Assembly: GCA_910585565.1 (NCBI GenBank)
Contig: CAJUFC010000074.1
Location: 1 to 5,545 of the forward strand
Reading direction: 5' to 3'
Origin: an uncultured Eggerthellaceae bacterium
GTDB lineage: Bacteria > Actinomycetota > Coriobacteriia > Coriobacteriales > Eggerthellaceae
DNA: 5,545 bases
The notes beneath the pieces are model-generated. The model did not search any database, was not told the DNA's origin, and saw only the letters and a list, made by a program, of their open reading frames with translations. Both the position numbers and the translations under genes were made by a program. Positions 1 through 5,545 of the stretch are shown one piece after another (position 1 is the first letter of the stretch; each line of letters starts with the position of its first letter).

Positions 1-613
1 CGTACTCGATCTCGGCCTCGGCGAGCGCCGTATGGCAGTTGATGCACCAGTGAATCGGCTTCCTGCCGCGATAGACGGAGCCCTTTAGGTACATGTCACG
101 GAACAGCTCGACGTTTCCTGCCTCGTAGTCGGGCAGGTAGGTGAGATACGGATGCTCCCAGTCGGCGTTCACGCCCAGCCGCTTGAACCCGTCGCGCTGG
201 ATCTGCACGTACTTCGTCGCCCAGTCGCGGCACAGCTCGCGCAAGCGCGGCAGCGACGTCTCGGCCATCTTCTCGGGGCCGAGCGTCCGCTCGACCATGT
301 GCTCGATAGGCTGCCCATGGCAATCCCAGCCCGGGATGTAGGGCGTATAGAAGCCACGTTGCGCATGGCTCTTGTTCACGAAGTCCTTGAGAATCTTGTT
401 GAACGCATGCCCGATGTGAATCGGGCCGTTCGCATACGGAGGGCCGTCATGCAGGACGAACGGACGTCCGTCCTTGTTCTTCTCGAGCACTTGCCAGTAG
501 ATGCCCTCTTCTTCCCACTTCTCGAGGCGCTTGGGCTCGCTTTGCGGAAGGTTGCCGCGCATCGGAAAGTCGGTCTGGGGCAGGTTCATGGTGTTCTTGT
601 AATCGCTTGCCAC
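1..613 (-). CDS. ileS: Isoleucyl-tRNA synthetase, N-terminal part (runs off left edge)
   Basis: This cytoplasmic class I aminoacyl-tRNA synthetase activates isoleucine with ATP and charges tRNA-Ile. About 204 codons are visible; the complete enzyme is usually about 900-1050 residues, so the rest of the catalytic domain, the KMSKS loop and the anticodon-binding domain lie off the left edge. Seen directly: the opening block NLPQTDFPMRGNLP (residues 10-23), typical of bacterial IleS; DGPPYANGPIHIGHA at 56-70, carrying the HIGH nucleotide-binding motif at 66-69; GWDCHGQPIE at 95-104; and WCINCHTALAEAEIEY at 189-204, the usual Cys-x2-Cys block. The start is GTG at 613-611, chosen because a GGAGG site sits 8 bases upstream and the protein aligns from there; the internal ATG at residue 9 has no such site and would cut the conserved block short. 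The gene is divergent from the degV-family gene. The family call is very secure. Confidence 0.97.
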   Translation of the reverse strand, partial: MASDYKNTMNLPQTDFPMRGNLPQSEPKRLEKWEEEGIYWQVLEKNKDGRPFVLHDGPPYANGPIHIGHAFNKILKDFVNKSHAQRGFYTPYIPGWDCHGQPIEHMVERTLGPEKMAETSLPRLRELCRDWATKYVQIQRDGFKRLGVNADWEHPYLTYLPDYEAGNVELFRDMYLKGSVYRGRKPIHWCINCHTALAEAEIEY

Positions 614-621
614 GTCGTCTT

Positions 622-626
622 CCTCC
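622..626 (-). promoter_or_regulatory. Ribosome binding site of ileS (fixes GTG start)
   Basis: The minus strand reads GGAGG followed by 8 bases and then GTG (613-611). This strong Shine-Dalgarno match supports the GTG start over the ATG eight codons further in. Confidence 0.8.
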
Positions 627-645
627 ACTAGTTAACGAATTCACA

Positions 646-651
646 ATTATA
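646..651 (-). promoter_or_regulatory. Probable -10 element of the ileS promoter
   Basis: The minus strand carries a perfect TATAAT hexamer at 651-646, in a short AT-rich stretch (about 627-651) that stands out from the GC-rich surroundings. Transcription would begin near 639 and give a leader of only about 26 bases before the GTG start. No good TTGACA-like box lies 16-18 bases upstream (the candidates there are ACTCAA and GACTCA) and there is no TGn extension, so the call rests on the -10 alone. Confidence 0.5.
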
Positions 652-686
652 CGGCGATGGCGGGCTGTTTGAGTCGATGAATCTTC

Positions 687-692
687 TACAAT
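687..692 (+). promoter_or_regulatory. Possible -10 element for the degV-family gene
   Basis: TACAAT matches the -10 consensus at five of six positions and lies about 87 bases before the ATG. The only TTGA-type box nearby (TTGAGT, 669-674) is 12 bases away, too close for a standard promoter, so the -35 is poor. If used, the transcript would begin near 699 and carry a leader of about 80 bases containing a stem-loop. Confidence 0.3.
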
Positions 693-712
693 GCGAATAT
701 CTGCCATGCGAT

Positions 713-731
713 GCGCAGCGGCAGGCTGCGC
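713..731 (+). other. Stem-loop in the leader of the degV-family gene
   Basis: GCGCAGC (713-719) and GCTGCGC (725-731) are perfect inverted repeats around a 5-base loop, giving a 7-bp GC-rich stem. A second weaker pair, CGCAC (731-735) with GTGCG (748-752), follows at once and shares one base. There is no T-run after either, so neither looks like a terminator. A role in the mRNA leader is possible, but short GC-rich inverted repeats also occur by chance in DNA of this composition. Confidence 0.35.
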
Positions 732-767
732 GCACCGATGCGTGGGCGTGCGAAGGCAAACGGGAGC

Positions 768-772
768 GAGGG
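768..772 (+). promoter_or_regulatory. Ribosome binding site of the degV-family gene (fixes ATG 779)
   Basis: GAGGG lies 6 bases before ATG 779. It supports this start over the in-frame ATG at 677, which would add 34 residues unlike any DegV N-terminus and would overlap the probable promoter region. Confidence 0.7.
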
Positions 773-778
773 ACGACC

Positions 779-1657
779 ATGGACTACGTGATTCTCACCG
801 ACTCAAGCTGCAACCTTCCGGAGACGATGATAGACGAGCTGGGCTTGCAGATATTTCCCCTGACCTTCACCGTCGATGGCGAGCATTTCCAAAGCTACCT
901 CAAAGGCGAGACGACCGACTTGCAGCAGTTCTACACGATGATGCGCGATGGCAAGGTGATCACGACGTCGCTTCCCAACCTGGGCGAGGCCGAGCGCCTG
1001 CTGCGCGACAACCTCGACGCAGGAAACGACATCCTCTACCTTGGCTTCTCGAGCGGCCTTTCGGGCACCTACGAAGCCATCGACCTCCTCATGCGCAACC
1101 TGGCGCCCGAATACCCCGAGCGCAAGCTGCTCTCCGTCGACACGCTGGCCGCCAGCGGCGGCGAAGGGCTGCTCGTCTGGCATGCTGCGCAGCAGGCGCG
1201 CGACGGCGCCACCATCGAGGAGGTGCGCGACTGGGTCGAGGACAACAAGCTGCACCTCGCCCACTGGTTCACCGTCGACGATCTCATGTTCCTCTATCGA
1301 GGCGGCCGCGTCTCGAAGACGAGCGCTTGGGCCGGCACGCTGCTCAACATCAAGCCGGTCATGCACGTGGACGACGAAGGACACCTCATCCCCTTGGAGA
1401 AGGTGCGCGGCCGCAAGAAGTCGCTAGACGCCCTCGTGGGCCACATGGCGCAGACCGCCAACGAGCCCGTCAGCGAGCAGATGGTGTTCATCACGCATGG
1501 CGACTGCCTCGGTGACGCCGAATATCTGGCGGCGAAGGTGCGCGAGCGCTTCGACGTCCCGGAATCGCACATCATGATCAACTACGTCGATCCCGTCATC
1601 GGGGCGCACTCAGGCCCCGGCACGATGGCGCTCTTCTTCTTGGCGAGCGAGCGCTAG
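779..1657 (+). CDS. DegV family fatty-acid-binding protein (FakB-like)
   Basis: DegV-family proteins bind a fatty acid in the cytoplasm; the studied FakB members present it to the kinase FakA, which makes acyl phosphate for phospholipid synthesis. The product is 292 residues, close to the family's usual 280-290. Seen directly: YVILTDSSCNLP at 3-14, the family's opening strand and DS motif; TTSLPN at 62-67 and SSGLSGTY at 91-98, the Thr/Ser-rich segments that in this family hold the lipid carboxylate; LMFLYRGGRVSK at 169-180; LNIKPV at 189-194; and HSGPGTMALFF at 277-287, the closing glycine-rich motif. There is no signal peptide or membrane segment. It stands alone on the plus strand, divergent from ileS and convergent with the glycosyltransferase operon. 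No FakA (DAK2-domain) gene is present here, so the partner and the preferred fatty acid are unknown. The family is secure; the precise role is inferred. Confidence 0.93.
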   Translation: MDYVILTDSSCNLPETMIDELGLQIFPLTFTVDGEHFQSYLKGETTDLQQFYTMMRDGKVITTSLPNLGEAERLLRDNLDAGNDILYLGFSSGLSGTYEAIDLLMRNLAPEYPERKLLSVDTLAASGGEGLLVWHAAQQARDGATIEEVRDWVEDNKLHLAHWFTVDDLMFLYRGGRVSKTSAWAGTLLNIKPVMHVDDEGHLIPLEKVRGRKKSLDALVGHMAQTANEPVSEQMVFITHGDCLGDAEYLAAKVRERFDVPESHIMINYVDPVIGAHSGPGTMALFFLASER

Positions 1658-1721
1658 CGCGCCAGTCGGCAGGCAGGCGCCGCGTCACGCCGCACCATCA
1701 GTCGCAGGCACGAATCCTCAA

Positions 1722-1747
1722 TCGCACGGGGCCCCTGGCCCGTGCGA
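1722..1747. terminator. Stem-loop between convergent genes, likely terminator
   Basis: TCGCACGGG (1722-1730) and CCCGTGCGA (1739-1747) form a perfect 9-bp GC-rich stem around an 8-base loop. It lies 20 bases after the stop of the minus-strand glycosyltransferase and 64 bases after the stop of the plus-strand degV-family gene. No good T-run follows on either strand (the minus strand continues TTGAGGATTCG), so it is not a textbook intrinsic terminator. Position and stem strength suggest it ends the glycosyltransferase operon and may serve both directions. The rest of 1658-1767 holds nothing I can name. Confidence 0.55.
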
Positions 1748-1767
1748 CAGCTGCCCCATGGCGAACG

Positions 1768-2784
1768 CTAGTTGAACTTGAACACCTTCTGCGCGATGTG
1801 ATAGCCCTGGATGCCCACCTTGCGTCCGAGCTTCGTCGGTAGGTTCGTGCCGACGTTGATGACCTTGCGCCGCACCTTTTTATACAGCTCGTGGTCGTAT
1901 TGCTTGAGGTAGTCCCAGATGCCTTGCAGCTTCTCGTCATCCTCGGGCGTTTCCTTCATGCGGAGGAACACCGAGCAGATGCACATCATCATGGCGATGT
2001 AGTTTTCCATGTACTTGCGCAGCATCTTGGGCTCGACGGACTCGACGTCGACCGCATCGATCATGATGCGCGTGATGCGTAGCTGCTGGTCGATTCTGCG
2101 CATCATCGTCTCTTCTTGCACCGACTGGCCCTCGCGTCCGATGAAATAGCGGTACATGTCCACGTCGAGATAGTAGATGGACTTGACGTGAGGCAGCGGC
2201 ACGTACACGAAGATGTTGTCGACGTAGAACGTGTGCTCGGGCAGCTTGAGGCCGACGTCCTTCAGCAGGGCCGTGCGATAAATCACCGAATGCATGAGCA
2301 GGTAGTGAGACGCGTTGAACGTGCCTGACTCTGACCAGTCGAACTCGCGCTCGACAGGAAAGACGTTGCGATAGCGCATCGTCTGGCTCGTGTCCTCGTA
2401 CACCTTCTCGTACACGTAGTTGGCAACCACCATGTCGGTCGGCTGGGTGCGCTCACGCTGCGAGCGCAGGTATGCCATGACCTTTTCCATGGCGCCTTTG
2501 TCCAGCCAGTCATCCGAGTCGACCACCTTGAAGTAGAGCCCGGTGGCGTGAGCCAAGCCCGCATTCACCGCAGCGCCGTGGCCACCGTTTTCCTGGTGGA
2601 TGGCGCGCACGCGCTCAGGCTCGCGCCGCTCCCACTCGTCGGCCTTCTCAGGCGTCTGGTCGCTAGAGCCATCGTCGACGATGAGCACCTCGATGTCGTC
2701 GCCGCACGCAAGCAGCGACTCGATGCAGGTATCCATGTAGTCTGCCGAGTTGTAGCACGGAACCGCAAACGAAATCGTCTTCAT
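1768..2784 (-). CDS. Family 2 glycosyltransferase (GT-A fold)
   Basis: The enzyme should transfer a sugar from a nucleotide-sugar donor to a growing surface glycan on the cytoplasmic side of the membrane. The product is 338 residues. Its GT2 domain occupies about residues 3-110: FAVPCYNSADY at 6-16, VDDGSSD at 36-42 (nucleotide binding), ENGGHGAAVNAG at 65-76, and DSDDW at 89-93, holding the metal-binding DxD. YVDNIFVY at 187-194 sits where many GT2 enzymes carry the acidic catalytic-base segment, and YRYFIGREGQS at 211-221 is typical of this branch. The C-terminal part is helical and ends in a basic stretch (about 303-338) with no clear membrane helix. The ATG lies 5 bases after the glf stop with only a weak Shine-Dalgarno (AAGTGG), which suggests translational coupling. 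Neighbouring glf makes a galactofuranosyltransferase role plausible, but donor, acceptor and linkage cannot be read from the sequence. Confidence 0.92.
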   Translation of the reverse strand: MKTISFAVPCYNSADYMDTCIESLLACGDDIEVLIVDDGSSDQTPEKADEWERREPERVRAIHQENGGHGAAVNAGLAHATGLYFKVVDSDDWLDKGAMEKVMAYLRSQRERTQPTDMVVANYVYEKVYEDTSQTMRYRNVFPVEREFDWSESGTFNASHYLLMHSVIYRTALLKDVGLKLPEHTFYVDNIFVYVPLPHVKSIYYLDVDMYRYFIGREGQSVQEETMMRRIDQQLRITRIMIDAVDVESVEPKMLRKYMENYIAMMMCICSVFLRMKETPEDDEKLQGIWDYLKQYDHELYKKVRRKVINVGTNLPTKLGRKVGIQGYHIAQKVFKFN

Positions 2785-2789
2785 CAGAG

Positions 2790-4076
2790 CTACACCACTT
2801 CGCTTGCGCCTGTCGCGCCGTCTGCGCCAGCGCTTGCCTCGAGCAAGGACACCCCCGTGGCCTCAGCCACCAGCTCCGAGGAGAGCTCAAGCGCATTCAG
2901 GACGATCTTGTCCATGTTGTAGTACTTGTACTCTGCCAAACGCCCGATGAGATGGAAGTTGGGAAGCGACTCGGTCAGGGCCTTGTAGCGCTCATAGTGC
3001 GCGCGGTTCTCGTCGTTGAGGATCGCATAGTAGGGAATCTGCCGGTCGGGGTCCTCGTAGGCGCAGGAGTATTCCTTCATGATGGTGGTGTTCGACGCCT
3101 TCTGTCCGGTCAGGTGCTTGAACTCGGTGATGCGCGTGTAGTCCTCGGTGACGGTGTAGTTGACCGTGCCGCAGGGCAGCTTGTACTCCTCGTCATAGGT
3201 CTCGTAGACAAAATCGAGGCTGCGGTAGGGCAAGCGGCCAAAGCGGCCGATGAAGAGCTCGTCCAAGGGACCCGTGTAGACGATGGGGCCGGTGAACTCC
3301 TTGCCGTGTATCTTGATGGCAGAGAGCTTCGCATCCTCGTCATCGCTCTCGAAGTCGAGGTCGAACACGCCGGTCGCGTCCGTGTCGAGGCAGACCGTGA
3401 TGTTGTCGTGCCCGAGGATTTTCTCGAACAGGTCGGTATAGCCAAAGGCAGGCATGCCCTGGTAGGTGTCCTGGAAATACCGGTCGTCGCGCGAGATGAA
3501 CACGGGCACGCGAGCCGTGACGGACGGGTCCACCTCTTCGGGAGTCTGTCCCCACTGCTTCTGGGTATAGTAGAGAAACACGTTCTTATACACGAAGTCG
3601 GCGATCTCGGACAGCTCCTCGTCGTTGGAGGCGCGCAGCTCGTTGATCGTCACCTTGCGCTCGTCTCCGTAGGTATCGACGAGCTTCTGGATGAGGTGCG
3701 CTGCCCGCTCCTCGCCAAACGCGATCTCCATCGAGTTCTTGTTGAACGGCACCGGCATGTAGGTGCCATACCAATCGGCCAGGACGTGATGCTGATATCC
3801 GATCCAGCCGACGTAGCGCCTGAGGTAGTTGAACACGCGCTGCGAGGTGGTGTGGAAGATGTGCGGGCCGTACTTGTGCACGAGAATGCCCGCGTCGTCG
3901 TACTCGTCGTACATGTTGCCGGCGATGTGCGCGCGCTTCTCGATGACGAGCACCTTCATGTCGGCGCGGTCTGCCAGCTCGTGGGCGACGACGGAGCCGG
4001 CGAATCCGCTGCCGACGACGACGGCGTCGAACGAGTCGATGTCTATATCGCGATAGTTGCTGTAGTTCACTGACAT
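2790..4076 (-). CDS. glf: UDP-galactopyranose mutase
   Basis: This cytoplasmic FAD enzyme interconverts UDP-galactopyranose and UDP-galactofuranose, the donor for galactofuranose in bacterial surface glycans. The product is 428 residues, longer than the usual 365-400. Seen directly: VVVGSGFAG at 19-27, the FAD-binding GxGxxG, with the acid E46 in VLVIEKR; HIAGN at 50-54; KYGPHIFHT at 68-76; YTQKQWG at 170-176, holding the active-site Trp region; ISRDDRYF at 194-201; LPYRSLDF at 282-289; YTRITEFKHL at 313-322; IPYYAI at 347-352; and GRLAEYKYYNMDK at 378-390, the closing FAD/substrate block. All the expected active-site blocks are present. The extra length is a hydrophilic N-terminal lead of about 15 residues and an Ala/Gly-rich tail (about 409-428). 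The ATG is supported by AGGAG 9 bases upstream. It follows pta after 3 bases and precedes the glycosyltransferase by 5, so it is probably cotranscribed with both. Confidence 0.96.
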   Translation of the reverse strand: MSVNYSNYRDIDIDSFDAVVVGSGFAGSVVAHELADRADMKVLVIEKRAHIAGNMYDEYDDAGILVHKYGPHIFHTTSQRVFNYLRRYVGWIGYQHHVLADWYGTYMPVPFNKNSMEIAFGEERAAHLIQKLVDTYGDERKVTINELRASNDEELSEIADFVYKNVFLYYTQKQWGQTPEEVDPSVTARVPVFISRDDRYFQDTYQGMPAFGYTDLFEKILGHDNITVCLDTDATGVFDLDFESDDEDAKLSAIKIHGKEFTGPIVYTGPLDELFIGRFGRLPYRSLDFVYETYDEEYKLPCGTVNYTVTEDYTRITEFKHLTGQKASNTTIMKEYSCAYEDPDRQIPYYAILNDENRAHYERYKALTESLPNFHLIGRLAEYKYYNMDKIVLNALELSSELVAEATGVSLLEASAGADGATGASEVV

Positions 4077-4079
4077 AGC

Positions 4080-5069
4080 TTAGTTCTCCTGTGCTTGAAC
4101 GCATGTGATTGCCGCGACGCCGACGATGTCGGCTGCCGAGCACCCACGGGATAGGTCGTTGACGGGGGCGGCAAGCCCCTGGGTGATGGGCCCATAGGCC
4201 TCTGCCTTGGCAAGGCGCTGGACGAGCTTGTAGCCGATGTTGCCTGCATCGAGGTCGGGAAAGACGAGCACGTTGGCATGCCCGGCGACGGCAGAGCCCG
4301 GGCACTTCGTCTGCGCCACGTCCGCGCAAAGGGCCGCATCAAGCTGCAGCTCGCCATCGATGGCGATATCCGGCGCCAGCGAGCGGGCGATGCCGGTGGC
4401 CTCGGCGCACTTGTCCGCGTCGTCGTTCTTGGCCGAGCCGTAGGTGGAATGCGAGAGCATGGCAACCTTAGGCTCGCTGCCGATGAGCGACGACCACGAC
4501 CGGGCCGAGCTGACGGCAATCTGTGCCAAGCTGTTCGCGTCTGGCTGCACGTTGAGCCCGCAGTCCGCGAACACGAACGTGCCTGCGTCACCCAGCTCGC
4601 AGTCTGGCACGACCATGACGAAGAACGAGCTGACCAGCGCAGACCCCGGCGCCGTCTTGATGATCTGCAACGATGGGCGCAAGACGTCCCCGGTCGAATG
4701 GCATGCGCCGGCGACCATGCCGTCTGCGCGACCTGTCTTGACGAGCATGACGCCGAAGTAGAGCTCGTCCTCCACGAGGCGGCGCGCCTCTTCGTGGGTG
4801 AGCCCCTTCGCTTTGCGAATCTCGTACAGCTCGTCGGCCAGCACGTCGGTCAGCTCGCTGTCTGCCGGGTCGATGATGCGCGCCAACGACAGGTCGTAGG
4901 GCGCCTCGGCGATGTCTTGCGGACGACCGAGCACGATGAGCTCGGCTATGCCCTCCTTGAGTATCCGCTCTGCTGCCTCGAGCGTGCGCGCATCAGCGCC
5001 TTCCGGCAACACCAAGGTCTTCTTGTCTGATATCGCCTTGGCTTTGATGTCGTCGATGAAAGCTGACAA
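4080..5069 (-). CDS. pta: Phosphate acetyltransferase, short form
   Basis: This cytoplasmic enzyme converts acetyl-CoA and phosphate to acetyl phosphate and CoA, feeding acetate kinase. The product is 329 residues, the usual size of the short form made only of the PTA_PTB domain; the N-terminal regulatory region of the long E. coli type is absent. Seen directly: KTLVLPEG at 17-24; DGMVAGACHSTGDVLRPSLQ at 116-135; FADCGLNVQPD at 167-177; SHSTYGSAK at 206-214; DGELQLDAAL at 238-247; FPDLDAGNIGYKLVQRL at 270-286; and GPITQGLAAPVNDLSRGC at 293-310. S307, R308 and D314 keep the spacing of the catalytic Ser-Arg-Asp known in the Methanosarcina thermophila enzyme. The start is TTG at 5069-5067, chosen because AGGAG sits 6 bases upstream and no ATG or GTG precedes the conserved opening block. 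It follows ackA by 28 bases and precedes glf by 3. Confidence 0.97.
   Translation of the reverse strand: MSAFIDDIKAKAISDKKTLVLPEGADARTLEAAERILKEGIAELIVLGRPQDIAEAPYDLSLARIIDPADSELTDVLADELYEIRKAKGLTHEEARRLVEDELYFGVMLVKTGRADGMVAGACHSTGDVLRPSLQIIKTAPGSALVSSFFVMVVPDCELGDAGTFVFADCGLNVQPDANSLAQIAVSSARSWSSLIGSEPKVAMLSHSTYGSAKNDDADKCAEATGIARSLAPDIAIDGELQLDAALCADVAQTKCPGSAVAGHANVLVFPDLDAGNIGYKLVQRLAKAEAYGPITQGLAAPVNDLSRGCSAADIVGVAAITCVQAQEN
4086..4090 (-). promoter_or_regulatory. Ribosome binding site of glf, inside the end of pta
   Basis: AGGAG lies 9 bases before the glf ATG (4076-4074) and falls within the last codons of pta. It supports this start, and its overlap with pta fits coordinated translation. 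Confidence 0.75.
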
Positions 5070-5075
5070 GAGGAG

Positions 5076-5080
5076 CTCCT
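5076..5080 (-). promoter_or_regulatory. Ribosome binding site of pta (fixes TTG start)
   Basis: The minus strand reads GGAAAGGAG (5084-5076), then 6 bases, then TTG. The AGGAG forms half of a perfect 10-base palindrome, AGGAGCTCCT (5080-5071), so the bases between the site and the start codon can pair with the site itself. Confidence 0.75.
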
Positions 5081-5085
5081 TTCCG

Positions 5086-5100
5086 TAGCCGAAGCGGCTA
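5086..5100 (-). other. Small stem-loop over the ackA stop codon
   Basis: On the minus strand TAGCCG (5100-5095) and CGGCTA (5091-5086) are perfect inverted repeats around a 3-base loop CTT. The first TAG is the ackA stop codon. There is no T-run, so this is not a terminator. It fills the first half of the short ackA-pta gap, just ahead of the pta ribosome binding site. Confidence 0.45.
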
Positions 5101-5545
5101 TGCCGTCTTCCTCACCAGGTCTTCTTTGAGCGTCTCTTGGACGATCTCGTAGGTATCACGCGCAATCATGTACTCCTCGTCCGTGGGGATGACGAGAATC
5201 TGAACGGAGGAGTCATCAGAGGATATCTCGCGAGCGCCCCCGCGCCCGCGGTTGCGTTCCAAATCGAGCACGATGCCCAAGGGCTGAAGCCCCCCGAATA
5301 TCATGCGACGCATCTTGTCGCAGTTCTCGCCCACGCCAGCCGTGAGCACGATGGCATCCACCCCGCCCATGACTGCGATGTACTGCCCGATATACTTCTT
5401 GACGGAATTGGAATACATCTCATAGGCCAGCTGCGCACGCTCGTTTCCCTCCTCGGAAGCCGCACGCAAATCGCGCATGTCGTTGGAGACGCCGGATATG
5501 CCGAGCAGGCCCGACTTCTTGTTGAGGACGTCGCTCATCTGCGAG
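5098..5545 (-). CDS. ackA: Acetate kinase, C-terminal part (runs off right edge)
   Basis: This cytoplasmic enzyme of the ASKHA fold transfers phosphate from acetyl phosphate to ADP, yielding acetate and ATP. About 149 codons are visible; the family is usually near 400 residues, so roughly the last third is here and the start lies beyond the right edge. Seen directly, in order, counting from the ATG-coded Met at 5538: KKSGLLGISGVSNDMRDL at residues 7-24, the family's signature KSGLLG-S-D-RDL block; IVLTAGVGENCDKMRR at 63-78, the adenosine-binding TxGxGEN motif; and VIPTDEEYMIARDT at 116-129, with the PTxEE metal-binding region. That Met is internal, not the start: the frame stays open through it to the edge, and a true N-terminus would lack these late motifs. 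It is the first visible gene of the ackA-pta-glf-glycosyltransferase series. Confidence 0.97.
   Translation of the reverse strand, partial: SQMSDVLNKKSGLLGISGVSNDMRDLRAASEEGNERAQLAYEMYSNSVKKYIGQYIAVMGGVDAIVLTAGVGENCDKMRRMIFGGLQPLGIVLDLERNRGRGGAREISSDDSSVQILVIPTDEEYMIARDTYEIVQETLKEDLVRKTA

Noticed and set aside
627..642. Adjacent SpeI, HpaI and EcoRI sites resembling a cloning polylinker or vector join
   Set aside because: The bases lie naturally between the -10 element and the ribosome site of ileS, and the flanking sequence on both sides is coherent genomic DNA. The sites are a chance result of a short AT-rich stretch.
677..778. A 34-residue N-terminal extension of the DegV-family protein from the ATG at 677
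   Set aside because: The extension resembles no DegV N-terminus, overlaps the probable -10 region, and the ATG at 779 has a good ribosome site and matches the family start.
614..778. A T-box riboswitch controlling ileS
   Set aside because: T-boxes are common before ileS in Gram-positive bacteria, so I looked for the AGGGTGG-x-ACCGCG antiterminator core on the minus strand and a terminator hairpin. Neither is present, and the likely leader is only about 26 bases.
803..1384. A 193-codon open frame on the minus strand opposite the degV-family gene
   Set aside because: It is an antisense shadow of a well-supported gene, with no recognisable domain.
1651..1660. Perfect palindrome GCGCTAGCGC at the degV-family stop codon
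   Set aside because: It has no loop, does not extend further, and has no T-run; it is likely chance in GC-rich sequence.
2952..4073. A 373-codon open frame on the plus strand opposite glf
   Set aside because: It mirrors the codon phase of glf, a common effect in GC-rich genes. Its translation is rich in Val, Leu, Asp and Arg without any recognisable motif, while the opposite strand encodes a clear enzyme.
4278..5030. A 250-codon open frame on the plus strand opposite pta
   Set aside because: It is antisense to an intact, motif-rich pta gene, and its Arg-rich translation has no family features.
1..5545. A new defence, mobile or otherwise undescribed system
   Set aside because: All the coding space is explained by six well-known families; there are no transposase, integrase, toxin-antitoxin, CRISPR or reverse-transcriptase motifs, and no long unexplained gap.

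Overview
This is a high-GC window whose genes are all ordinary bacterial housekeeping or cell-surface genes. Gene style and protein sequence suit a high-GC, fermentative Gram-positive bacterium, most likely of the class Coriobacteriia (Actinomycetota). The reasons are high GC, GTG and TTG starts with strong Shine-Dalgarno sites, acetate-forming fermentation, a DegV protein and a galactofuranose gene. The lineage is an inference from composition and gene content; no rRNA or other decisive marker is present.

Layout. Bases 1-613 (minus strand) hold the N-terminal third or less of ileS, isoleucyl-tRNA synthetase, running off the left edge. A 165-base divergent control region (614-778) separates it from a DegV-family fatty-acid-binding protein gene on the plus strand (779-1657). 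A 110-base convergent gap (1658-1767) holds one clear GC-rich stem-loop that probably ends transcription. The rest of the window is a tight minus-strand gene series. Read in transcription order it is ackA (acetate kinase, N-terminus off the right edge), pta (phosphate acetyltransferase), glf (UDP-galactopyranose mutase) and a family 2 glycosyltransferase. Gaps are 28, 3 and 5 bases, so these four very likely form one operon whose promoter lies beyond the right edge.

How the genes work together. Pta and AckA convert acetyl-CoA through acetyl phosphate to acetate with ATP formation, a main energy-yielding step of fermentation. Glf makes UDP-galactofuranose, the donor for galactofuranose-containing surface glycans. 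The adjoining glycosyltransferase is a reasonable candidate to use that donor or to act in the same glycan, though the sequence does not prove its donor. The DegV protein binds a fatty acid and would normally serve a FakA-type fatty acid kinase, which is not in this window.

I see no mobile element, CRISPR array, tRNA, rRNA or new defence system. The points most worth a second look are the joining of acetate metabolism to galactofuranose synthesis in one transcription unit, and the structured ackA-pta junction with its TTG start.
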